From Physcomitrium patens (Eukaryota > Streptophyta > Bryopsida > Funariales > Funariaceae), in contig NC_037270.1 in assembly GCF_000002425.4 (NCBI RefSeq), positions 527,685 to 591,684 on the forward strand: a stretch of DNA of 64,000 nt, written 5' to 3'. The position numbers were made by a program, and so were the translations under genes. This document shows, in pieces, positions 46,360-57,296 of the stretch. Positions within the stretch are counted from its first letter, which is position 1; every line of letters begins with the position of its first letter. The notes under the pieces are model-generated. The model was not told where the DNA came from, did not search any database, and worked only from the letters and a program-made list of their open reading frames with translations.

Positions 46360-46690
46360 AATCATTGCTCAATTGTTAGAGGTTTTTTGAATAATTAAAA
46401 ATATTTTTAAAATAAGATTTTCTATTAAAAGATAACAAAGATTTAAGGCAAAAATTCAAGCTCAAGTAAAAATAATTCAAAGAGCACAAGAAGTTAAAGC
46501 AATAGAATTAGAAGTATGAATAGTTGACAAGATCATCCCTTACACAATTGTAAATGGGAGTAGTGGATTAAATATAATGTCCATAAGAACTATAGAAAAG
46601 TTAGGCCTTAATATCACTGGCCCTTATTTCTATATAATTAACAATGAAAAGCTGAGACATCCTTCAATACCAAATTAGCCAATATAAGAT
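46360..46690 (+). pseudogene. N3 protease region, decayed
   Basis: The plus strand reads RAQEVKAIELEV, then IVNGSSGLNIMSIRTMEKLG, the retropepsin region of Ty3-type elements with D-G-S/G-G style changed to N-G-S-S. Stops flank it. The stretch 45531-46359 is AT-rich and not recognised. Confidence 0.5.
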
Positions 46691-46974
46691 AATAATAGAT
46701 AATAAAAAATATTTTTTTTACTTTCCATATTATTCATATGTACTCAAATAAGAATTCTTATTCCTTATTATTAAGTAGACCTTAAAATTAAGGTAACTTA
46801 GGCAAAAATTGATTGGAGTGGTAAAAAATTCCAGATCATTTATTACTCTTTAGAAAATTTAAAAAAGATCTTTATTTAATTCTAAGAATTAGAATTAGAA
46901 AAAATCTCTATTAATTCTTTTAAGGATTAAACACATATTCTTCTATCCAAACAAGACTTAAAAATAAAGGTGAG

Positions 46975-47676
46975 ATTTGATAAGTGAATGTCGTCATCCA
47001 CTAATTGTAAAAGCATTAGTTAAATCTTATAATGGAAAGGTTAGAGAATGGCCATGATTTTTGCCATTTGCATTGTGGATTAACAAAACGACTCATAGTT
47101 CAATAACATGATATATGCCTATTGAGCTCATGATAGGTCAAAAACCTATTATGCTAATTAAAAAGAAAGTACCTATTTGGAATGTGCTGCGATGTGAAGA
47201 TGAATTAATAAGAGAAGAACTTTTAGCTATTAAAATTTAATAATTTGAGCAAAGATTGAAAGATGTAGAAATAGCATTAGAAAGATTTAAAAAAATAAAG
47301 TTACAAAATAAGGCATGATTTGATAAGCAATATTGATTGAGACCTAAAGCAATTGAAAAGATGATTAGATATTGGTCTATAATAGTAGCTTGGACAATCA
47401 ACATAGTTCTTTAAGTTTTCTAAAAAATAGTTTTGACCATATGGGATAATAATTATACATGATAATGTAACTTATTCATTACAAGAATTAGATAGAATAA
47501 GCTTAAAAATACCAATTGTAGGGAAGCGAGTGAAGATATTCAAACAAAGACAAATGAAAATAAATATAAAAGATCTTATTGATGATATAAATCTTCCACT
47601 ATAAGAAGATGAATTTGACTTAGGTAGCAAAAATGATGAAAAGGATTTAAATGAAGGCATGGAGAACATAATATAA
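46975..47676 (+). pseudogene. N3 integrase C-terminal part with acidic tail
   Basis: Starts with ECRHPLIVKALVKSYNGK, like N1 SERGHPPIVKALIKACNGK. It continues through VEIALERFKKIKLQNKA and LRPKAIEK and ends with an acidic tail (EDEFDLGSKNDEKD), as in N1 and N2. RT, RNase H and the integrase core are missing between the protease and here, so a large deletion or recombination joined the two parts. Several stops. Confidence 0.65.
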
Positions 47677-47738
47677 ATTAACCAAGATTTGGATTATTTG
47701 ATATATATCAGATGATGCATAGATTTAGAAGGGATGGA

Positions 47739-49158
47739 TGTTGTATAATAACACAATTATATGATAAAAAAATAAAAACATGGATTTTTTTATAGAAGAA
47801 CTTAGTAGGAAGATGTAATAGAAAAATAAAGATAAATGATAGAAAGGTAATAAAAGGTTTAGTCTTAATACTGTCTTTTAAAAAAGATTCTTTAATTTGC
47901 TTTGTAGGTACATAAATTCCTCAAATTAATGTGAATGAGATAATTAATTAATATAAATATGTTTAGAAAAGAATTATCAATCATTTTAAGAAAAAATTAC
48001 CTCAAATTATCAAATATTGATATCTAAAGAGAACCAATTATCAACCTAGGTCAAAATCAAACTCTTGGGCACAAAACCATATATCTATGGCATCTTCAAA
48101 GTTTTTAGATAACTTAGAAAGTGGAATTTGAAATCAGACTTACAAAAAGATTTTTGAGCATTGATTATATGTGAATCAAATTAATATTTAATTTTTGGAG
48201 AATTTTCAAAATTAGTAATATTCTTGGTTGGATTAGATTTTAAAAAATAAAGTTATGTTTATAAAATTGAAGATTTCTTGAGTTTTGTGGTATGTATATA
48301 AATAAAATTTGGATAAAATATTGTTGTACTAGTTGTAAATGTGTGTGCAAATTTTGAGGTCAATCAAATAGTTAAATTCAAATATATAAAGGTTTTTGTG
48401 GATTGAGGTCTTAAAAATTAGAGTTTTAAGATTAGTGAGTATTTTTAAAATCTTTAGTAATTTTTCAATTGGATTCAAGTGAATTTTTTGGTTTAGAGAT
48501 AAGACTTAATTTTTAATAGTTAAGATGAATTTTGGAAGCAATTTAATGATTCAAGAAAGAAATATTGATGCTAGAAATTCAACCTTTAGTTTAGAGTAGG
48601 AAGTTGGCCAACACTTGAGTAGAATTTGGGATCAATCTTTTATTTGGTAAGTTTGATCTTATTCAAACTTTGTGTACTTATTACCAAATTAATTGTTAAA
48701 AGGTGTGTAAAATCTTAAGCTAGATTAATAATATAATCAATAAATATTTAGATTCTAAATTATCTTAAGGTTAGGTTAATTTATCTAAAATTTATTTAAG
48801 ATTTAGGATTTAATTAAGATTTGATCTAGGATTTAATTAGGATCCATTAGGATTTTAATTAAGACTAAAATAGGATTTTATTAAGATTTATTTAATATTT
48901 ATTTTAGATTTTTTTTATATCTCTTTAGGATTTCTTTAAGGTCTACTTATTATTTCTTTATGATTTGTTTATAATTTCTTTAGAAGTTCTTTAAAAAAAA
49001 TTGTATTTCTTTTGTAGTTTTTAAATTTTTCTTTTAGATTTGATTAAATTTTGATTAACATTATTAAGATTTAATTGGAGTTTATTTAGGATTCTAATAG
49101 AATTGTTAGGATCTTGTTGTTGCAATTTCTTTTCTACCTTCTAGAGCTAAGTGCTTAG
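47739..49158 (+). repeat. N3 3' LTR
   Basis: TGTTGTATAATAAC start after a purine-rich AGAAGGGATGGA (47727-47738, polypurine tract). It is the reverse-orientation relative of the N2 LTR and holds a TTAGGATT-rich run (48760-49120). The 3' end is approximate, where S3 begins. Confidence 0.65.
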
Positions 49159-50490
49159 TGTCATCTGGCATAATTTGCTATCTAGGAATACACTAGGTAT
49201 CAAGCTGTAGATAGTGTAGCTTAAAACTTTATATGATTCTTTTCTTAGCTTCCAAAACTCCTTTATTTTTGTATAAAACTCCAAATATAACAAAATCCCT
49301 TCAAAACATATTTTTCCTGCAAAGGATTTTCTTACCCTGAACTTTAGAAAATCATAACTATTGATCTAACCGTTCAATTTGTTTCAAATTTACAAGATAG
49401 GTAGAATTCATCCTTAACTTTTACCACAAAAGAAACCAACCACAAATTCACTCTCGATCTTTTGGCATCTAAGAAACACTAGCAAGCTTTCTAAACCCTA
49501 ATTTAAAAGCACCTAAAAAACTATTTTTCTTATATCTCAAAAACCCAAATTTCAAATATAGTAAAAATTATCCACAAAGTTTATTAACATGAAATTACAC
49601 ATTCCTTGAAATTTTGAGCCAAAACCTTGTCAAATTGCTCAAGATATGGCTCAAGAGACAACCACTATTAAATCGGTTTACTTACTACCCTTACATTGCA
49701 TGCACTGACTTCAAAATCCAATAACTCCTTCATGCCAACTTGAAATCCAATAAGCAGTATGTGAAAAGTATAGCCGCAAATTTTTCTCTCCAGTCCCAGT
49801 CGCCAATCCTCAATTGCTGTCCGTACACATGCGTTATGCCCAAAAGATTGACAGTAGATCCAAAACTAACACCTTAACTTGAGCGCCTATAACTTCTTCA
49901 TAAAAACTCCAAATGACACAAAACTTACACCAAAACCATAGTCAAAAACCTAAACCTTCTAAACCTAGCCTTCAAAACTCGAATGGCCTCGAGAAACTAA
50001 CACTAATCCCTAATATGGCCTCGGGCAGCCTCTTCAAAGCCCATTGGTCATGATTTTTGACCAATATGAATGGAGATTTTCATTATTCATCTCCATTCAT
50101 CTATATTGGTGCCCTAATTACTCCCTACGCTACCAAAATCCTTCTTTAATTCTTTTTTTTATAAGATTTACATAATTTATGCTCTAAACACCAAATAGAA
50201 GAACCAAAAGAAGTTTTCAAAGGTGACCAATGTCTAACAAAGGTGATTCTAAATATTTAGAAGTTACTATTAATCAAAATCAATCTTAAAAGCCACTATC
50301 AAAAGGAAATTAAAGTTATACAAATTCTATAGTAATCTTTTTAAATAACCTCTTCTCAAGGTAATAATCAAATTATATTCTACAACCAACTAAAATCTAC
50401 TAATATGGCTCTCACCATATTACTTAATAAATTATATATTAAGTACATAATTACATTATTTTCATATAGTAGCCGAACCACAACACGACA
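49159..50490. repeat. S3: LTR of the N superfamily
   Basis: Starts TGTCATCTGG and ends CAACACGACA. Shares GCAGCCTCTTCAAAGCCCAT (near 50020) with S1. Flanks TTAG and TCGG may be a decayed 4-bp duplication. No coding. Confidence 0.6.
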
Positions 50491-50494
50491 TCGG

Positions 50495-51471
50495 TATCAT
50501 GTTATGTGCTATCTTATTTGAAAATGCACTAAGCATTTAGTTGTAGAAGATGGGATTGTATTTTATAAATATCCAAAAATCCTAATATGTTTTATCCTTG
50601 TAAGAAGAATGCAATTTGAATTTTAATTCAAAAGTGCTTAAATCTAATAAAAAGTACTCAAAAATAGTCTTCTTAGTAATTTCAACTATACATAAATTCC
50701 AATTTTCTTGTTATAAAAACTCTACTCAACCCCAAACTGCCAACTTCTAATACCTTCTTATACCAAAATCCAAATATCTCTCAAATACATTGTTAGATTT
50801 TTACAAATTTTTATATATAATTAGCACAATTAATTAACCAAGAACTATCAAATTTTGAACTATATATGTGACACCAATTTCACGAACTAGCCAAGAGTGC
50901 TAGCACTAATTATATTGCATAAATCTGAAGTTGCTAATACAAATCCTAACTTTGAATAGAAATTGTTAAGTTTAAACAAATCCTAAAAAAATAATCCTTA
51001 TGTCTTTAGAACAAGCTCAAAACTAACTCTTGAATCCTAATCTCTGATCTTCAAATAAAATCCTATTGTGTCCTAAATAATTATTTTAGTAGCTGGAGGT
51101 CTGATTTTGACCATGTTTCACAAATAGTCGACCCTCACATATCAATCTAACATATTCTAGGGATTTTTTTAGTCTAATCTTATCTTTAACTTAACCTTAA
51201 CATCAACCTTACTAGTTATTTACTTCTTTTAATCTAATTTTATCAATTTATAGTCTTTCTATGGCAGTAAAAAAGTCTCTATAGCCTAAAAGATAAAATT
51301 ACTAACCAACCTTTAATCTACTAACTATTAAGACAAGATAATAAACTAAAAGGTTTTTATAATAGCCATGTTTAAATATCTTAAATTATTATTGAATCAA
51401 GATAATTATATATTAATTAAAAATTCATTTCTAATTATATTTTCACCATATAGTCGTATTACAGCATAACA
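50495..51471. repeat. S4: LTR of the N superfamily
   Basis: Starts TATCATGTTATG (TGTCAT in origin) and ends ATTACAGCATAACA; resembles S2. Flanks TCGG and CTGG could both come from CCGG. It lies next to the N4 gag remnant that C3 entered. Confidence 0.6.
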
Positions 51472-51491
51472 CTGGTGCATTCTCATGCAAG

Positions 51492-52027
51492 TGTCACGGC
51501 CATAATCATGTAAGCTAATAATTACATATAGAAGTAGATAAAATTAATTCTATAATATTTAATATAGAAGCTTCCTAGAAACTTCTTAGATGCTGCTTTG
51601 ACTTCATAGGTGTCTTTAATTGACTTTTTGGATTAGAAACGTGGTCAACAAGTTGGCCATGTGCCACACATGTTGTTAGCTTGAAGATCAAGCTAACTAT
51701 GTGGCCCATACGTAGAAAAACTTGCCTTGTAAGTCAAGGCATGTGTCCTACAAAGTCAACACATATTGGAGGTCCTATAGAACGTCGCCATGTAGCCCCT
51801 AGTTAGATAATATATATAGAGACAAGAGTGAAGGCTTCTTCACTCTTGTCAACTCCTTTCTTGCTTCTAGTCTAGTTTCAAGGGTCTCTAGTTTTCTTGT
51901 CTTTTGGCAATAGCCATTTTAGTTTTTCTTTTCAATATACATACTTATTATTTATATTTTGTTACTTTTCTTTGAGTGAAGGCTTACTTGTCTGAACTAT
52001 TTTTTCATCGAGTTCTTGTCCTTGACA
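51492..52027 (+). repeat. C3 5' LTR
   Basis: TGTCACGG...CTTGACA. U3 holds GAAGCTTCCTAGAAACTTCT (near 51569), a gapped heat-shock-like motif. TATA box 51811-51818, predicted RNA start 51842. Confidence 0.95.
51811..51852 (+). promoter_or_regulatory. C3 LTR TATA box and predicted transcription start
   Basis: TATATATA at 51811-51818, and 31 nt from its first base ACTCTTGTCAA (51842-51852), the predicted RNA 5' end and self-primer. Confidence 0.68.
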
Positions 52028-52029
52028 GA

Positions 52030-52040
52030 TTGACAAGAGT
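52030..52040 (+). other. C3 self-primer binding site
   Basis: TTGACAAGAGT, 2 nt after the LTR end, pairs 11 of 11 with 51842-51852. Confidence 0.78.
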
Positions 52041-52239
52041 ACATTTACAATATCAGAGCTTTGTTTTTTCTTGAGTAAGAGTGGATTACCCCTTTCTCTT
52101 GACAAGGCATAAGCGTATTGGAAGTTTGCGGATTACACACTTCTAAACTGATATTGTTCTTAGTATCTTCTTTGTTATCAAGTCTTTCTTTTCTTTTGTC
52201 TTGAGCAGTATCAAACAAACTTTTCTTCTTAGTGTTATT

Positions 52240-53244
52240 ATGGCAGAGCTTGTTGAAATGAAGAGTGCAATGGCACAAATGCAAGAGCAAATGAGGGAGT
52301 TAATGCTTGAGATGCATCAACTCAATTCACCAATACAGGAAAGAACAAGAATGGCAGAAAGTGGAGATATAAAGATGATCAGAGCTGCTTCAACATCTAC
52401 AACAAATCACGTTCCTTCTCCAATTGTACAACACCCTGTAAGCACTAGAGAACCAAGAATTACCTTACCCGAGAAATTTGATGGTACGAGATCAAAGTTT
52501 CGAGGGTTCATCAATCAAGTACAATTGACAATTGAACTTCAACCGCAAAGCTATCCAACTCCAGGATCACAAGTCAGGTTTATTGGCACTCTACTTTCTG
52601 ATTCTGCATTATCGTGGTTTTCGTCTTTTCTTGAACAACGAAATCCAATATTGGACAATTTGGAAGCTTTTTTGGTGGAGTTTCGATCTATGTATGGTGA
52701 ACACGATGCAACTTGTGTTGCAACAAATAAGATCCAAATTCTGCGATAAAAAAATCGCTCAGTAACATTGTATGCTTCACAATTTCGACAACTTGCAATT
52801 GACATCAAGTGGGATGATGCTGCACTCATCAGTCAATTTCTTTATGGATTGCAATATGAAGTAAAGAAATTGATGCTCAACTTATCTGATCCTCAAACTT
52901 TGAGTCAAGCAATCGATTTTGTGGTAAAATGTGATAATCGACTTTTCGAATTTTGATCCAAGAATCATTCACGGGAACCTCAACGTTATTACTCAATGGC
53001 AACATCAACATCTTTACCAAACGTACATTCGGAAGTAGAAGACATGCAAATTGACGCGGTACGTTTTAAACCCCTAACTGAGCAAGAAAAGATTCGTCGT
53101 CATCAAGAAGGATTATGTTTATATTGCGGAGAACCTAAGCACACTGCTCAACATTGTCCAAAGAAACGACGCAACTATAAAATGAGGGGTACAACGGTCA
53201 AAGAAGACAACATGTCGGAAAACGGATTCGTCCAGCTACAATAG
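52240..53244 (+). pseudogene. C3 gag, two in-frame stops
   Basis: Start ATG 52240 (MAELVEMKSAMAQMQ); the reading upstream has no ATG. A predicted coiled coil covers the N-terminus (heptad-like MAQMQEQMRELMLEMHQL). The capsid part follows (LPEKFDGTRSKFRGFINQVQ; YASQFRQLAIDIKWDDA), then the zinc knuckle CLYCGEPKHTAQHC (CX2CX4HX4C). Stops TAA 52747 and TGA 52954 come from CAA and probably CGA. The frame ends at TAG 53242-53244, 5 nt before the pol ATG. It would form the particle and bind RNA; it needs stop readthrough to be whole. Confidence 0.88.
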
Positions 53245-53249
53245 GGACC

Positions 53250-56200
53250 ATGCAGCTGGAACCTTGTACAATTCCTAATGAAGGTCCTATCCTCTCCTCA
53301 GAACCCTCTCCTTGTTTTATAATAGACTTATATTTAGGATCTAAGAATTACAAAGCCTCTGCTCTATTAGATTCGGGAGCCTCAGCATGTTTTTTAGATG
53401 AACAATTTGTTAAAAGTCGTAAAATACCCTTTGTACAGAAACTTAAACCAGTACATGTAGAAGTCATAGATGGTCGTCCCTTGTCTTCTGGAGATGTCAC
53501 TCATGAAACTCATCCTATAAAAGTAACAATAGACGGTCATGATAGCTACATAGCTTTTAACATAATTAAATCCCCGTCCAATCCAGTTATTTTAGGTTTA
53601 TCCTGGCTAAAAAAATATAACCCTCGAATAGATTGGAATTCGCGTAAACTTGACTTTTCCTAGAGCGTTATTAATAGTTCTACTAACCAAGTAAAAAATT
53701 ATAAGTCTAGTATAGTAAAACCCGTACTGATAGGTGCAAAAGCATTTATACACGCAGCAAAAGAAGGATCAACTTTTGCTATTTATGCTGCATCTATTTC
53801 TGAAAACGTAAAGACTTCAAGTGGCATTCCAAGTCAATATCAGGAGTATCAAGACGTTTTTGAGAAAAAGAATGCAGATATTCTTCCTGAGCATTGCCCA
53901 TATGATTGTTCAATTGACCTCAAGGAAGAAACTCAGCCACCATTTGGACCAATTTACAGTTTATCGCAAGATGAGATGGCTGAACTCAAGACATATATTG
54001 ACAAGAATTTAGCGAAGAATTTCATACGCCATTCAAAATCTCCAGCAGGAGCTCCAATTCTATTTGTAAAGAAAAAAGATGGATCTTTACGAATGTGTGT
54101 TGATTATCGAGGACTCAACAAGATCACAATCAAGAACAGGTATCCATTACCTTTGATATCAGGACTCCTTGACCAGTTGAATCAAGCTAAGATCTATACA
54201 AAAATAGATCTAAGAGGAGCATATAATCTAGTACGGATCAAAGAAGGAGATGAATGGAAGACTGCGTTTCGAACCAGGTATGGACATTTCGAATATAATG
54301 TCATGCCCTTTGGACTCACGAATGCACCAGCTGCTTTTGAACATCTCATGAATGATGTATTTCGTGAATTCTTAGACAATTTTGTCGTCTGCTATCTAGA
54401 CGATATCCTGATCTATTCTAAGAACGTCGAAGAACATGAAATACATGTTCGTCAAGTATTACAAAAACTTAGAGATGCAGGATTGTATGCCAAGATGGAA
54501 AAGTGTGTATTTCACACTACTCAAGTTGACTTTTTAGGATACATCATTTCAAATGATGGTCTCATGATGGATTCTAAGAAAGTCCAAACAATCATAGATT
54601 GGAAGATTCCAAGGACAGTAAGAGATGTCCAATGTTTCTTGGGATTTACCAATTACTATCGGATCTTCATCAAAGATTTCTCACGAGTTGCAGCTCCACT
54701 TACACGCTTGACTAGTAAAGATAAATTTCAATGGAATCAAGAAGCGGAAGCAGCATTTGAAGCCTTGAAGACATCGTTTGTCTCTGCACCAGTCTTATAT
54801 CGTGTTGACTTTTCCAAGGCATTTTTTATGGAAACAGATGCATCAGATTTTGCCTTGGGTGCAGTTTTATCACAAATGGGAATAGATGACAAACTTCATC
54901 CGATAGCTTTTCATTCAAGAAAATTCTCAGCAGCCGAGATCAATTATGAGATCCACGATAAAGAACTTCTTGCGATCGTGGATTCCTTTCAAGAATGGCA
55001 TCATTATCTAGAAGGCGCTCCTAGTCCAATCACTGTGTATACAGATCACAAGAACCTCGAGTATTTCATGTCAGCACGTGTATTAAATCGTCATCAAGCT
55101 CGTTGGAGTATGTCTTTGTCAAGATTCGAGTTCATTATCACTTATCGGCCAAAAAAACAACAAGGTTTGTCCGATGCCCTATCTAGACGTTCTTATTTTG
55201 CACCAAAAGAAAGAGATGCAGCTTTTGAGCAACAAAGAACGGTCCTCTTGAAATCAGAGGAATTTCATCTCCGAGCAATGAAATCAACATTGACTGTTGA
55301 TTCAACTTTTCTCAAGCAAATCCAGTCCAGTATGTCCTCAGACCCTCTTGTTCATGATATCGAGAATAATTCTTCGAAGTCTCATGATCCTTCTAAGTTC
55401 GAGTTCAAGAATAATCTATTATATTTTGAAGGACACCTATATGTTCCAGAAGGAGAAGCACGTTTACGTGTTCTTCAAGCACGTCATGACTTTCCAGCAG
55501 CAGGGCACTTTGGATATAATAAGACTTTGGAACTCATATCAAGAGATTTTTGGTGGCTACAAATGTGGAAGTCAGTCAAAGACTTTGTACAATCATGTGA
55601 TATTTGTTCAAGATCAAAAATTCCTCGTCATCGACCTTACGGACTTCTTCAGCCATTACCTATACCAGAACAACCATGGTCTTCTGTTTCTATGGATTTC
55701 ATCACAGATCTTCCAAGCTCAAGATCTTATGATTCTATATTTGTGATAGTAGATCGTTTCACCAAGATGGCACACTTTGTGCCATGTACAAAATCTATCA
55801 CAGGTGAAGAAACAGCTAAGCTTTTCATTGATAATATCTATCGCTATCATGGATTACCTAAAGATATCATATCGGATAGGGGAACTCAATTTGTGTCAAG
55901 ATTTTGGAGGACCTTTTTCAAGATTTTAAAAGTGGACATAAAGCTAGCTTCGACTTTCCATCCTCAAACTGATGGACAAACAGAGCACGTAAACCAAGTC
56001 TTGGAGCAGTATTTAAGGTGTACTATCAACTACCAATAAGATGATTGGATAATCCTTCTGCCATTGGCAGAGTTTGCTTATAATAATACGGTATATTTTT
56101 CCACGCAACAAACACCTTTCTTTGCCAATTATGGCTATCATCCACGACTTAATACTTTTGATTTTTCAAAAGTTGATAATCCTACAGCAGAAGATATGGC

Positions 56201-56738
56201 AAATCGGTTGTCAGAGTTACATGCAATAATGAAAACACAATTGAAGGAAGCTCAAGAACGACAAAAGATAAACGCAGATCTATATCGTAACGAGCAACCA
56301 CAACTCAACGTGGGTGATAAGGTATGGCTACTTCGTCGCAATATCAAGACTACTCGACCTTGTGATAAGTTGGACTATCGTAGGCTTGGCCCCTTTTCTG
56401 TTTCTGAACAGATCAACCCAGTTACATATCGGTTACATCTATCGGAGTCAATGAAGATCCATCCTGTATTCCACGTGTCTCTTCTTGAACCATATAAGAT
56501 AGTGGATATACAAGGAAGAAGACAAATGCCAGCGCCTCCTATAGAAGTAGATAATAATGAAGAATTTGAGGTGGAAGAGATATTAGACTCAAGGCGGCAC
56601 CAAAATAAGCTGGAATATCTTGTTCATTGGCGTGGATATGATATTAGTGAACGCACATGGGAGCCATCCAGGAATCTAGCAAATGCATCAACTAAAGTCA
56701 AAGTTTTTCATCAACGACATCCATCGAAACCAAGATGA
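53250..56738 (+). pseudogene. C3 pol polyprotein, two in-frame stops
   Basis: 1162 codons from ATG 53250, -1 frame relative to gag. Protease LLDSGASACFLDE (residues about 40-52). RT with [27 protein letters not shown] and YLDD (about 382-385). RNase H with METDASDFALG (about 527), HDKELLAIVDSF and YTDHKNLEYF. Integrase zinc H-x6-H and CDIC (about 746-786), then D816, D876 and E912, with 35 residues between the last two. [15 protein letters not shown], then chromodomain LEYLVHWRGYDISERTWEP near residue 1130. Stops TAG 53661 and TAA 56037 come from CAG and CAA; C1 shares the second. All catalytic residues are intact. Confidence 0.93.
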
Positions 56739-56832
56739 AAATCTCTCTTATAAAAGAGACAAGATTGAGGCAAGATAACATTCAATTTCCTATCCTTGTT
56801 TGTAATTTCTTTGCATTTGTGATGCTAATTAG

Positions 56833-57255
56833 ATGGAGAGCCAACAACTAGCGGATTCAACTCAAGAACCTTCGTTTGCTGACCTGTCGGACGAGACATT
56901 ACGATTGTCACAACCTTCAAGACGACGCAATCGAGATGAAGACCTTCAAGAACGACATGTTCTTCCTCGAATAGATAGTGAGATACAACGCGTTTGGTAT
57001 CACGATTTAGAAAGGGACTCTCGATGTTTGGTGATTTTGCTAGAGGTAGGAACAACTCTTGATGGTGTTCCGAATATTCTATTCGAAGGAAGTTACGAAG
57101 GCCTCAACAATGATCAAATAACTGGGTAGTCTTCCCGCCCTGGTATGGGACACTACCGATGGTTGAGAGGCCCTATCAATCATCTTCGAAGAGAACAGAG
57201 ATCAGAGTATGTGGCGAATACAATTCGTCGTATTATAGATTTCCTCAACATATGA
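56833..57255 (+). pseudogene. C3 ORF3, conserved extra ORF, one in-frame stop
   Basis: 140 codons plus stop, 94 nt after pol and 41 nt before the 3' LTR. The only break is TAG 57127-57129, where C1 has TGG. The N-terminal quarter is polar, then basic (RRRNRDEDLQERH). The middle is hydrophobic (CLVILLEVG). The C-terminal third holds the block shared with C2: GMGHYRWLRG, INHLRREQR, ANTIRRIIDFL. There is no signal peptide or clear membrane segment, so an envelope is unlikely. It is smaller than any known Ty3 pol domain. Candidates are an RNA- or chromatin-binding accessory protein; the function is unknown. Confidence 0.8.
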
Positions 57256-57283
57256 TGACCGCTCCTCGTGGAACTCGTCTCTA

Positions 57284-57296
57284 GAAAGGGGGGTAA
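57284..57296 (+). other. C3 polypurine tract
   Basis: AGAAAGGGGGGTAA ends directly at the 3' LTR start (57297). Confidence 0.8.

Noticed and set aside
52051-52059. Plant-type initiator-Met tRNA primer site (TATCAGAGC) as proof of a plant host
   Set aside because: It is 20-24 nt away from the LTR and lacks TGG; the adjacent self-complementary 11-mer is the better primer site. It does not decide the host.
56833-57255. ORF3 as an envelope gene
   Set aside because: No signal peptide, no transmembrane helix, and far too short for an envelope protein.
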